This document shows positions 48,518 through 56,161 of a stretch of DNA of 64,000 nt, piece by piece (position 1 is the stretch's first letter; each line of letters starts with the position of its first letter). This DNA comes from Halomonas sp. 'Soap Lake #6' (GTDB lineage Bacteria; Pseudomonadota; Gammaproteobacteria; Pseudomonadales; Halomonadaceae): NCBI RefSeq assembly GCF_003031405.1, contig NZ_CP020469.1, forward strand, positions 806,001 to 870,000. The letters run 5' to 3'. The translations under genes and the position numbers were made by a program. Below the pieces are notes generated by a model, which ran no database searches, was not told where the DNA came from, and saw nothing but the letters and a program-made list of their open reading frames with translations.

Positions 48518-49966
48518 ATGAACGAATCTGATTCTCTCTGGTTGGTCTTTGGTGCAAGCGGTTATGTTGGTCGTAACATGGTGGCGCACCTTATAGCTCA
48601 GGGGCGGCGAGTTCGCGCTGCTGCGCGGCGGTGCTCCGCAATGGCGGCTGAAGGCTGGGATGGGGTCGATCAGGTGTGTGCAGATGCGCTTGACCCAAAC
48701 ACCCTGGCCCCAGCACTTGAAGGTGTCACGGTAGCCTTCTACTTTGTCCATTCGATGGCGGGCGGGCGTGGATTTCCTGCGCGTGACAGGGAGGCTGCGC
48801 GTAATTTTGCTCAGGCGGCTGCAGTGGCGGGCGTGCGCCGCATCGTATACTTAGGCGGCCTGGCGCCAGAGCAAGCTGATACTGAGCACCTAGCCTCTCG
48901 GGTAGAAACTGGTGCGATTCTGCGTGAAGGGCCGGTGCCGGTAGTTGAGCTGCGAGCCGGCATTATTATGGGAGCGGGTTCAGCCGCGTTTGAGGTGATG
49001 CGTGACTTGGTAGGGCACCTTCCGGTTATGGTGACACCGCAGTGGATACGTGTCTCTTCGCCACCGGTGGCCTTGGCCGACCTGCTTGACGATCTTACGG
49101 CACTTGCTCAGCGAGCTGAGGCTGAAGGGCGTGTGTTTGAAACCGGCGGGCCAGAACGGCTGACCTATGAGTCGATGATGCGCAAGCTTGCCCGCGCACT
49201 TGGCCGACGCGATCCGGTGATTATCCCTTTGCCACTTCTGACCCCGGAACTGTCAAGCTACTGGATGGGATTGGTTACTGGCGTGCCTGCTCCTTTGGCA
49301 CGCGCCCTTATTGGTGGGCTTAGGCATGACCTGCGTGCTGATGACACGAGCCTTCGAGCGCTTGTCCCACGTACATGTCTCGGCTTTGATGCTGCCGTCG
49401 CGCAGGCGTTAGCAGCTGAGTGCGAGATGGTGTCTGGCTGTCGCTGGCGGGAGGGGGCGTTTGATTTGCGCGGGTATCGTCACGATATTAGCTTTTACGG
49501 CAAACGAATGGCGTTAGAGCAGGCGTATCCGGTGTCGCCAGAGGCAGTGTGGCGAGTACTTACAAGCTTTGCAAAACGGGATAAAGGCTATTTCTCACTA
49601 AACCTTGTTCGCCGGCTGCGCGCAGCGGTGGATCGGTTGATGGGTAATGCCACTACTTTGTCACATCAATATGCTGAAAAACTCATTGAAGGGGAGATTT
49701 TTGATTGTTGGTGTGTGCATCGAGTTCAGCCCGGCGTACAGTTGACCCTGCTCTCGCGACTAGCTGTACCCGGCAAGGGCGGGATGGAAGTCGCGATTGC
49801 GCCTACTACCGCAGGTGGGTCTAATATCACACTGGTGTTGCATTGGCATCCTGCCGGGGTATGGGGGTTACTTCACTGGTTTATACTCTGGCCTGTGCGT
49901 GCGGCCATGCTACGCATGTTTTTACGCAGCTTGGCTCAAGCCGCGACTCAGGACAGGATGTCATAG
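48518..49966 (+). CDS. NAD(P)-binding SDR protein fused to DUF2867
   Basis: A 482-residue two-domain protein. The N-terminal 300 residues are an atypical short-chain dehydrogenase (NmrA-like) with the dinucleotide motif GASGYVG (about 12-18) and the YLGG strand. The C-terminal 150 residues match DUF2867 (KRMALEQAYPVSPEAVWRVL, then hydrophobic segments near LLHWFILWPVR). A separate DUF2867 protein is encoded 1 kb downstream. No catalytic Tyr-x-x-x-Lys is clear, so the reaction is unknown. Its 3' end overlaps the convergent epimerase gene by 19 bases. The RBS is weak. Confidence 0.85.
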   Translation: MNESDSLWLVFGASGYVGRNMVAHLIAQGRRVRAAARRCSAMAAEGWDGVDQVCADALDPNTLAPALEGVTVAFYFVHSMAGGRGFPARDREAARNFAQAAAVAGVRRIVYLGGLAPEQADTEHLASRVETGAILREGPVPVVELRAGIIMGAGSAAFEVMRDLVGHLPVMVTPQWIRVSSPPVALADLLDDLTALAQRAEAEGRVFETGGPERLTYESMMRKLARALGRRDPVIIPLPLLTPELSSYWMGLVTGVPAPLARALIGGLRHDLRADDTSLRALVPRTCLGFDAAVAQALAAECEMVSGCRWREGAFDLRGYRHDISFYGKRMALEQAYPVSPEAVWRVLTSFAKRDKGYFSLNLVRRLRAAVDRLMGNATTLSHQYAEKLIEGEIFDCWCVHRVQPGVQLTLLSRLAVPGKGGMEVAIAPTTAGGSNITLVLHWHPAGVWGLLHWFILWPVRAAMLRMFLRSLAQAATQDRMS

Positions 49967-50886
49967 ACGGCCGGCTTGATTTGCGGGAAGCGAAAGTTGA
50001 AGCCCTCAGCAAGCAAGCGGTCGGGGTGCACTTGCTGGCCGTCGAGAATAACGGTTGCACCGTCACCAAGAATTTGTCGAATCACCATTGTGGGAACTGG
50101 TACGTGCAAGAAGCTGCGCGACGCGTGGGCAAATGCGTCGGTTACCTGAGACATACGTACGGGATTAGGGGAGGTGGCGTTGTAGGCTCCCTGCATTTCG
50201 GGAGTATCCAGCGCACGTAGTAGGATAGCAACAGTATCCTCGCGATGGATCCAACTGACCCACTGTTGCCCCGACCCAATACGCCCACCCAGAAACGGGT
50301 TCAGTCGTTTGAGCGTTGCACGCCCGTTTTCAGTTACCGCCAGCGTGATGCCGAAGCGCAGAATCACTACCCGCACATCATGCTCGGTGGCGCGCTGTGC
50401 CTGTGCCTCCCATAGATGCGTGGTGTCGGTCAGAAAGTCACCGGGTGGGCCGGGCGGGCTGTCTTCGTCAAAGCGTGCGCTGGTGCTTACCCCATAATAA
50501 CGGCAGGCGGAGGCCGAGATTAGCGTAGCTGGTCGATCACTCATCCCTGCGATAGCGGTGACAAGCGAATGGGTGCCCATTTCGCGGCTTTTACGGATGG
50601 CTAAACGCACTGAGGGCGTCCAACGGGCAGCAATTGGTTCTCCCGCCAGATGTACCACCGCTGAGGCGCCAAAGAGCGCTGGGGCAATAGTGGCAGGCTC
50701 ATAGGGGGCATAGCTTGCCACGGTGACATCAGGAAACTGCGCTGGAGGGAACAGAGCATAAGCTGCTCGTGGGTGTCGGCTTAGCACTGTAACGGCAGTA
50801 CCACACTCTGCCAGCTTTTCCACAAGACGACGGCCAATGAGACCTGTCGCTCCAGTGATGACTACCTTGCTTTGGTTCATTGCCAT
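49948..50886 (-). CDS. TIGR01777-family epimerase (SDR, YfcH-like)
   Basis: A 312-residue SDR of the YfcH/SDR39U1 class. Seen: the Rossmann motif VVITGATGLIGRRLVEKL at the N-terminus, SASACRYYGVS with the Tyr of the active-site area, WVSWIHREDTVAILLRAL, and the C-terminal DUF1731 part (about the last 45 residues, ending RFPQIKPAVYDIL). RBS AGGA precedes the ATG. The substrate is unknown; the family is common beside DUF2867-type proteins. It is convergent and overlapping with the SDR-DUF2867 gene. Confidence 0.9.
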   Translation of the reverse strand: MAMNQSKVVITGATGLIGRRLVEKLAECGTAVTVLSRHPRAAYALFPPAQFPDVTVASYAPYEPATIAPALFGASAVVHLAGEPIAARWTPSVRLAIRKSREMGTHSLVTAIAGMSDRPATLISASACRYYGVSTSARFDEDSPPGPPGDFLTDTTHLWEAQAQRATEHDVRVVILRFGITLAVTENGRATLKRLNPFLGGRIGSGQQWVSWIHREDTVAILLRALDTPEMQGAYNATSPNPVRMSQVTDAFAHASRSFLHVPVPTMVIRQILGDGATVILDGQQVHPDRLLAEGFNFRFPQIKPAVYDILS

Positions 50887-50936
50887 TAATCCTGTGCCTT
50901 TGAGCTGACCCTAGAGAATATTCTGGCCTAGATCAA

Positions 50937-50960
50937 TTTAGTTCAGCACTCAGTACTAAA
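50937..50960. promoter_or_regulatory. Candidate operator between divergent TIGR01777 and DUF2867 genes
   Basis: TTTAGT (50937-50942) and ACTAAA (50955-50960) form an inverted repeat with a 12-bp gap in the 115-bp divergent spacer. There is no regulator gene nearby to assign to it. Confidence 0.3.
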
Positions 50961-51001
50961 CTAAGCTGATCGGCATTCTTATCAATCGGCAGGAGCTTCT
51001 T

Positions 51002-51499
51002 ATGCTCGTTGAAACGCCACTTTATGACTACCGCCAATATCCTCTGCACGCCAGTGGCTCGGCCTTCGCTCGCGCCCGAGAGGATGACGTTTGGCGTATT
51101 GTCTCAGAGATTGGTGGCGACAATCGCTATTACGCCATGAACGGTCTCTGGGCCATCCGTGAGTGGCTCGACTCAGCCATGGGTGGGCCAGGCCGGCGGC
51201 GCGGCAGGCCAGTAGGACGTCCGATCAAGACAGGAGACCGCATTGATAGCTGGCAGGTACGAATTGCCGATGCTCCTGTGCTTTTGGCGCTGGAGTTCGG
51301 CATGAAGGCTCCGGGGCAGGGCGTGCTGGAGTTTAGAATTACTCCAATGGCAAGCGGCGCCCAATTAACGGCCACCGCGTTTTGGGAGCCCAAGGGGATA
51401 GCGGGGCAGCTCTACTGGGTGGCAATGATGCCTGCACATCTTGTGTTGTTTAAACGGCTGACCACCGAGATTTGCCGTCGAGCGGAGTGCCTTACTTAG
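51002..51499 (+). CDS. DUF2867 domain protein
   Basis: A 165-residue single-domain protein, a stand-alone relative of the C-terminal part of the SDR fusion 1 kb upstream. Matching features are VWRIVSEIGGDNRYYAMNGL, KTGDRIDSWQVRIADAPVLL and FWEPKGIAGQLYWVAMMPAH. The C-terminus is hydrophobic and may bind a lipid or the membrane. The strong RBS AGGAG lies six bases upstream. Its 3' end overlaps the convergent transporter by eight bases. The function is unknown. Confidence 0.83.
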   Translation: MLVETPLYDYRQYPLHASGSAFARAREDDVWRIVSEIGGDNRYYAMNGLWAIREWLDSAMGGPGRRRGRPVGRPIKTGDRIDSWQVRIADAPVLLALEFGMKAPGQGVLEFRITPMASGAQLTATAFWEPKGIAGQLYWVAMMPAHLVLFKRLTTEICRRAECLT

Positions 51500-52400
51500 A
51501 TGCCCGTTTCATAAGTATCGTGGAGCGGCCTGTCTGCAGGCGATCTCGCCATAGGCAGGTGAACATCCATAGAAAGACAGGCACATTCATTAATAAGCCA
51601 TAAAGCAGCGGCACCAAGCCAATACCTGGTTGCTGCAAAAGTGCGAAAGCTACCATCATTGCCACCCCTGCATTTTGTACGCCGACCTCAACGGTGATAG
51701 CGCGGACACTGGTGTTGGGAAGGTGGAGACGGCGTGCGACCTGGTGGCCCAGGGTCATGCTTAACACGCACAGCAGCAGTACTGCTAGGGTCTCGATACT
51801 GAGCAGTGAGGGTAGGCGCTGCGCATGGCTGATAAACAGTGCTGCCACAACGCCAATCATTGCCACGCCTGTTAGCACTTTTATCTTGGGTAGTAACCAC
51901 GTCAGTATAGCTGCCCCCAGTAAGTGTCGTAGCAGCATACCGGTGAGCACGGGCACCAGGGTAACAAGCAGTAGCTGCCCGACGGTAGGCCAGTAGGGCA
52001 GGTTTAACCCAGCGCTGCTCAAGCCTAGAAGCTCCAGGTTCCAGCCCATAATCAACGGCAGTGTGAAAGGGGCAATTACCGCTGCAATGGCTGTCAAACT
52101 GACGGATAACGCCAGATCACCTTGTACGAGATAGCTAAACATGTTTGAAGTTGCTCCTCCCGGTACCAGAGAGACCAGGAGCAACCCGGCAGCAGCTAGT
52201 GGTGGAAGAGGCAATAATGCCACTAACCCCCAAGCCAGCAGTGGTAGTGCCAATATCTGCAGGCTTGTGCCGAGCACGATACGACGAGGGTAACGGCAGG
52301 TACGAGCGAAGTCGGTCACCGTCAGATTAAGGCCCATGGTCATCATTACGCCAGCCAATACCCAGGGGAGTAGTACCTGTGACAACCAGTCGGGGGACAT
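51492..52400 (-). CDS. Bile acid:sodium symporter (BASS) family transporter
   Basis: A 302-residue membrane protein with nine to ten hydrophobic segments. LVSLVPGGATSNMFSYLVQGD is the sodium-site signature of the BASS family, and VEVGVQNAGVAMMVAFALL in the second half is the matching element of the inverted repeat. The bacterial substrates include organic anions and pantoate, but the ligand here is unknown. RBS AAGGAA lies seven bases upstream. Confidence 0.9.
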   Translation of the reverse strand: MSPDWLSQVLLPWVLAGVMMTMGLNLTVTDFARTCRYPRRIVLGTSLQILALPLLAWGLVALLPLPPLAAAGLLLVSLVPGGATSNMFSYLVQGDLALSVSLTAIAAVIAPFTLPLIMGWNLELLGLSSAGLNLPYWPTVGQLLLVTLVPVLTGMLLRHLLGAAILTWLLPKIKVLTGVAMIGVVAALFISHAQRLPSLLSIETLAVLLLCVLSMTLGHQVARRLHLPNTSVRAITVEVGVQNAGVAMMVAFALLQQPGIGLVPLLYGLLMNVPVFLWMFTCLWRDRLQTGRSTILMKRASK

Positions 52401-52571
52401 TGCAATTCCTTGAAAAACAGCTCAGATGGGAAGCTTACGCTATTCAGACAGTAGGCAAAACGAGAGGTGTTCAATCGGCCTGTTTTATCACATCGTTTCT
52501 ACAGTGAGCGCTGAATGCGTTTGAGGGGAGTCTTAGCTAACAATGCCTGCAATCGCTTTAAGCCTAGTTCT

Positions 52572-52652
52572 TTAAAATGGTAACCCACCACTAAAGCCTA
52601 CGACAGCCACGAGAACAACAACGATAACGACAATCACAGTGGTAGAGGACAT
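52572..52652 (-). CDS. Predicted 26-residue membrane microprotein
   Basis: A very short frame, starting MSSTTVIVVIVVVLVAVVGF and ending GGLPF. It is one hydrophobic helix of about 15 residues rich in Val and Ile with polar ends. A purine-rich GGAAGAAGAGATCA lies directly before the ATG, a convincing RBS. It sits alone between the BASS transporter and the metallothionein on the same strand as both. I do not recognise a family; single-helix microproteins of this kind often bind membrane complexes. That is only an analogy. Confidence 0.55.
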   Translation of the reverse strand: MSSTTVIVVIVVVLVAVVGFSGGLPF

Positions 52653-52782
52653 TGATCTCTTCTTCCGGTAGTTAATGTCACTTTAGCCTAGTTGGCATAC
52701 CTGCCTTTCGCACGTTTTGATATTTGGGTAGAGAAGGCGTCTTTTGCATCATTGGGGAGGCATTGGGGGATAGCGACTTGAT

Positions 52783-52807
52783 GCCCCGCCGTATTGGGCG
52801 GCGGGGC
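52783..52807. terminator. Hairpin after the metallothionein gene
   Basis: GCCCCGCC (52783-52790) pairs with GGCGGGGC (52800-52807). It lies 35 bp downstream of the metallothionein stop, but the T-run is poor. Confidence 0.45.
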
Positions 52808-52842
52808 GTAAGCGATCATAAACTAGTTATCTAGCTCGGTGA

Positions 52843-52995
52843 TTAACCGCACTTGCAGTTGTGGCCACAGTCAGTGGAGCCATCGGCGTGGCCGATTGCG
52901 CAGGATTGAGAGCAATAAAATTTCCCGTCTTTCTCAATGGAGTGGTTATCTACTGAGCATTTACACTTGGGACATGCGCACTGTTGCTGAGACAT
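52843..52995 (-). CDS. Bacterial metallothionein
   Basis: A 50-residue protein with ten cysteines and two histidines (MSQQQCACPKCKCSVDNH, then FYCSQSCAIGHADG, then DCGHNCKCG). The layout of C-A-C-x-x-C-x-C at the start, Y-C-x-x-x-C-A-x-G-H in the middle, and a C-rich end matches SmtA/PmtA-type metallothioneins, which hold a Zn4-Cys-His cluster and buffer Zn, Cd or Cu. The RBS AGGAGGT is perfect, about eight bases upstream. No ArsR/SmtB-type regulator is next to it. Confidence 0.92.
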   Translation of the reverse strand: MSQQQCACPKCKCSVDNHSIEKDGKFYCSQSCAIGHADGSTDCGHNCKCG

Positions 52996-53105
52996 AGTGA
53001 ACCTCCTGTGTATTAACTCATTGAGTGTAGAACTGATCCTGGATGTTATGTCATTGCATAACTCAGCTTTGTTGTGTGGACTTTATTTAAGCTGATGGCT
53101 GTGAG

Positions 53106-54782
53106 CTAGTGATTAATATGTGCCTCACGAGCTTGAATAAAGTAATCACGCAGTCGCGCAAGTTGCTGTTCATCCCAGCCCGCTGGCTCGGAAAGTGCTG
53201 CCCAGGCATCAATGTAGTGTTCGGCCGCTATTTCATGGCCAAAACCGGGTGGTGCGCCACCGGTCGCTAGGTCGACCAGTAGTTGTAACATGGTAACGAC
53301 AGGGTACCAACGCAACTCTGGTGAGACATCGGGTCCGCGTGGTGCACGCATCCACTCTGGTTCACGCCAGAAGGCCTCTGGCTCAAAAAAAGTAATGGGG
53401 TCGCTAGCGTACTGCAGGTAGGCAATACGGAAATCTCCCCACTCCCCAGGTGCTGCCTGAAGCCCTTGGGTTTGGTTCATAAAGCGGACTACCGAACCAC
53501 CCCGAAACGTGGGCAGCCACGCTGGGGAGCCAGGGTCGCGGCCAGCGGTAACAGAGCGCCAGGTATCGCTACGGAAAGGTGGGCCACTCCACAGTGCACC
53601 GTGGAAGGGGTCATCAATAATATCGTACAGATCGAAGGATAAGTCTGAGTTGAGAGCGCCTAAGCTAAGGCCAAACAAATACAGTTTTGGACGATCATCG
53701 CTAGGTAGGGAGGACCAGTAATCGTATACCGTGGCAAATAACGCTCGGGCATTTTCAACGCCATATTCGGCTTCCGACACCAGTGATAGATGGCTAGGCA
53801 GGTAAGAGTATTGAGCCGCCACCGTGGCAATGTCACCCCGGTGTAAGTATTCCACAGTGTCTTGGGCGCCAGGGTCTACCCAGCCGCGTCCGGTAGGGGT
53901 TGCGATGACTAAGACCGAACGCTCAAAACCACCCACCCTAATAAGCTCCTCCAACGCTAGTTCGGCCCGTTGGGCGGCCGTTTCAGCTGCATTGAGGCCA
54001 ACATACACGCGTATAGGGTCGAGGGCTTGTTCGCCTAGAAACTCTCCAATTTGGTTTCCATCAGGGCCTTGGGTCACAAAGCGCCGACCACGGCTGCCTA
54101 GCGCCTCCCAGCTAATTAATGATTCAGCGCTACCGGGCTTGTTTGGCTCTAGAGGAGGTGATAACTCATCCTGCATAAGCTCATCTACCTGCTGATAAGA
54201 GCGGTCGGCTATTTTGAGTGCATAGGAAAAAATCACCCCCTCAATAATCAACCAAAACAGCGCAATGGCAGCTATGGTGCCTAATACTTGCGCCGTGCGA
54301 CGAGGTAGAATGTGCGCCAGTTTATGAGAAAGCAGACGAAACGTGCGTTTAAAAAGTAACGCAATCAGCAGCAGGAAAATAAATACACCCGTGGCAATCA
54401 GTGCCACTGATAAGGGACGCGTGCCATTGGTTGGCTCCATCTCCATTAGCAGGCGTATGCTGTTTTGCCACTCTGCGGCGCGCCAGAGAAAAGTCACCGA
54501 AATCCCTAGGCATATCAGGGCAGCTAGCCACTTTAAATAGAGCTCTATTTTGGGACTGGGCTCGGGTATATGCAGATAGCGCCAAAGAGTGAGGCCTGTA
54601 ACCCCCAATGCGTAGCCTGCCGAGAAGCTAAGCCCTGAAACAATGCCTTGAGCCACCACTGGACGCGGGACGAGGCTTGGCGTTAAAGAAAACGCGAAGA
54701 AGAGCGTCGCCACTAGCAGCCCTACGCCTGAAAATCGGTTGATAAGCGACATCATCCGGTGGTGGTTAACAATGTTGTCCAT
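53106..54782 (-). CDS. Membrane alpha/beta-hydrolase (Abhydrolase_9 type)
   Basis: A 558-residue protein. The N-terminal 190 residues contain four to five membrane segments (for example VGLLVATLFFAFSLTPSLVP and FIFLLLIALLF). The C-terminal part is an alpha/beta-hydrolase with the nucleophile elbow GLSLG at Ser-373 in LYLFGLSLGALNSD. SLTPSLVPR is a marker of this family, which is of unknown function. I use ATG 54782, preceded by TAGGAA; an upstream TTG (54836) falls inside a perfect hairpin and is less likely. It lies downstream of the MipA-like gene, separated by that hairpin. Confidence 0.88.
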   Translation of the reverse strand: MDNIVNHHRMMSLINRFSGVGLLVATLFFAFSLTPSLVPRPVVAQGIVSGLSFSAGYALGVTGLTLWRYLHIPEPSPKIELYLKWLAALICLGISVTFLWRAAEWQNSIRLLMEMEPTNGTRPLSVALIATGVFIFLLLIALLFKRTFRLLSHKLAHILPRRTAQVLGTIAAIALFWLIIEGVIFSYALKIADRSYQQVDELMQDELSPPLEPNKPGSAESLISWEALGSRGRRFVTQGPDGNQIGEFLGEQALDPIRVYVGLNAAETAAQRAELALEELIRVGGFERSVLVIATPTGRGWVDPGAQDTVEYLHRGDIATVAAQYSYLPSHLSLVSEAEYGVENARALFATVYDYWSSLPSDDRPKLYLFGLSLGALNSDLSFDLYDIIDDPFHGALWSGPPFRSDTWRSVTAGRDPGSPAWLPTFRGGSVVRFMNQTQGLQAAPGEWGDFRIAYLQYASDPITFFEPEAFWREPEWMRAPRGPDVSPELRWYPVVTMLQLLVDLATGGAPPGFGHEIAAEHYIDAWAALSEPAGWDEQQLARLRDYFIQAREAHINH

Positions 54783-54811
54783 AACGTTCCTATTGGCTCT
54801 GATAACACGAT

Positions 54812-54848
54812 CGCTAGGCACGCTTTGGGACGTCAAGCGTGCCTAGCG
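54812..54848. repeat. 14-bp perfect inverted repeat between mipA-like and hydrolase genes
   Basis: CGCTAGGCACGCTT (54812-54825) and AAGCGTGCCTAGCG (54835-54848) form a 14-bp stem with a nine-base loop. No T-run follows on either strand. Confidence 0.8.
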
Positions 54849-54858
54849 TCCTAGCGTA

Positions 54859-55686
54859 TTAAAAACGGTAAGAGAGTGATACTCCGCTCAGGGCCTGCCA
54901 CTTACTACCTAGCTCATCAACAATAGGGCTGTCTGCAGCGCTACCGGTGAGGTGGGTGGCGCCTACAAAGCCGGTAGCTGTCCACTCTGGTGTTAACGTG
55001 TAGCTTAGGCTGGCATTCATGCCCAGGTGCCAATAGCCGCCATTGGGGGCATAGGTAGCGATGCCGCTACGTGCACTGTCTTCGCTGGAAACTCCGTACA
55101 GAGAGTTCGTCCATTTTTCGTTGGAGTAGCTGATGCTAGGTACCAATACAAAGAGTAAGCGCTCGCTGATGGGGGTGCGTAGGGCAGCACTCCCGGAGAA
55201 GGTGGCACCCTCCATATCGCCACTTACTGCTGTGCTGCCCGCTAGGCTATAGCGCCAGAAGCCGTGCTGATAGCTAACGCGTAGGCCCAGCGTTGCTCCG
55301 CCGTCTACTTTTTCAAATTGGCTGATATCACCTTTATTATCTCGCCCAAAGGTGTAACCGATAAAAGGAGAGGCTGTCCAGTTTCCTTGGCGTACAGCGT
55401 GCCACTCAATACCATCACGTACGTTGATAGACAGCTGGTCGCCATAGGTTAAGTTTAGAACGGGCAGCACACGAGTATCGTAATCATCGCTGCCTGCATA
55501 GTCGGGAGCGTAAATAGCGCCTGCGCCCACACTGCCTTGCCAATGATCTGCCAGCGTAGGGGCAGCGAGCGCAATACTGGCAGCAGCTGCTAACCCAGTA
55601 ATACTAAATTTGGCGGTAGGTACATTTTTGGTCAAGCGAGTAGCAATCAGAGTCACGGGAGGGGCCTTTATTTTTAATAAAAACAT
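54859..55686 (-). CDS. MipA/OmpV-family outer-membrane protein
   Basis: A beta-barrel protein of about 275 residues. A signal peptide is visible (GLAAAASIALAAPTLA, then DHWQGS). The mature start SVGAGAIYAPDYAGSDDYDT is the MipA/OmpV signature, and the C-terminus ends LSGVSLSYRF with the terminal Phe needed by the BAM machinery. MipA of E. coli scaffolds MltA and PBP1B, but many relatives have other roles. The start is uncertain: ATG 55686 has no clear RBS, and a GTG at about 55659 is an alternative. Confidence 0.85.
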   Translation of the reverse strand: MFLLKIKAPPVTLIATRLTKNVPTAKFSITGLAAAASIALAAPTLADHWQGSVGAGAIYAPDYAGSDDYDTRVLPVLNLTYGDQLSINVRDGIEWHAVRQGNWTASPFIGYTFGRDNKGDISQFEKVDGGATLGLRVSYQHGFWRYSLAGSTAVSGDMEGATFSGSAALRTPISERLLFVLVPSISYSNEKWTNSLYGVSSEDSARSGIATYAPNGGYWHLGMNASLSYTLTPEWTATGFVGATHLTGSAADSPIVDELGSKWQALSGVSLSYRF

Positions 55687-55799
55687 GCATGATTGTATGT
55701 TTTTATTTGAAATCACCGCAAGCTGTCTCTTGGCATTTATTATCTGCTCAGCATAAAACTTTTTTACTCTTTCATATCCTAGGTTAGATAACTCACCAA

Positions 55800-55826
55800 T
55801 TATAAGGCGCACTGTATGTGTATAAC
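55800..55826 (+). promoter_or_regulatory. Conserved upstream box and -10 of sRNA copy 1
   Basis: TATAAGGCGCACTGT (55801-55815) is followed by TATAAC (55821-55826) as a possible -10. The first block recurs upstream of copy 2, so it is a candidate activator site or promoter core. Confidence 0.45.
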
Positions 55827-55827
55827 G

Positions 55828-55958
55828 CAGGGACAGCGTTAAAAGGAATTGCAAGCAGGGAGTGCTTGCGGTGCACAGGGATGCATGAACAGGATGTTCG
55901 TGAAGTGAGATTAGGGAGGACCTGATGAACCCCAGCCAGCGATGGCTGGGGGTTTTTT
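55828..55958 (+). ncRNA. Putative CsrA/RsmA-binding small RNA, copy 1
   Basis: About 130 nt, ending in a terminator (CCCCAGCCA at 55930-55938 with TGGCTGGGG at 55943-55951, then six T). It holds seven GGA motifs, at 55831, 55845, 55859, 55879, 55892, 55915 and 55918. Two or more sit in hairpin loops: GCAAGCA / TGCTTGC closing GGGAG (55851-55869), and CATGAAC / GTTCGTG closing AGGAT (55884-55902). Multiple GGA in loops defines CsrB/RsmZ-type RNAs that sequester CsrA/RsmA. The 5' end is estimated. It is the plus strand between two minus-strand genes. Confidence 0.72.
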
Positions 55959-55987
55959 ATTTGAAGTTAATTCTGAAGTTAATAAAG

Positions 55988-56019
55988 TTGACATATAGAA
56001 GGCGCATTGTGGGTAGTAA
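55988..56019 (+). promoter_or_regulatory. Conserved upstream box and promoter region of sRNA copy 2
   Basis: A perfect TTGACA (55988-55993) is followed by TATAGAAGGCGCATTGT (55994-56010), nearly the same as the box of copy 1, then TAGTAA as a poor -10 at 20-bp spacing. The spacing suggests that an activator is needed. Confidence 0.45.
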
Positions 56020-56153
56020 CACAGGGAAAGGTGCCAGGAGTAGAGCAGGCAGGGAGTGCTTGAAAGGCCATGGATGCACGAACAGGAAGTTCGTGAAGAA
56101 GGATTACGGAGGAGCTACTGCTACCCCAGCCAGTGATGGCCGGGGTTTTTTTT
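56019..56153 (+). ncRNA. Putative CsrA/RsmA-binding small RNA, copy 2
   Basis: A second, diverged unit of about 135 nt in tandem with the first. It has eight GGA motifs (56025, 56037, 56053, 56072, 56085, 56101, 56108 and 56111). The hairpin CACGAAC / GTTCGTG closing AGGAA (56077-56095) is perfect; its T-G pair in copy 1 is C-G here, a supported base pair. The terminator is CCCCAGCCA / TGGCCGGGG (one mismatch) plus eight T (56124-56153). The M42 peptidase stop lies nine bases away on the other strand. Confidence 0.72.
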
Positions 56154-56161
56154 GCCGCTAA

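Noticed and set aside
48270..48519. Short frames on both strands downstream of tRNA-Ser
   Set aside because: No RBS, no recognisable composition or motif; treated as spacer.
55925..56161. A 78-residue plus-strand frame with GGAGGA before its ATG
   Set aside because: The frame starts inside the first sRNA terminator stem, reads through the T-run and then through the second sRNA. The GGAGGA is better explained as CsrA-binding motifs.
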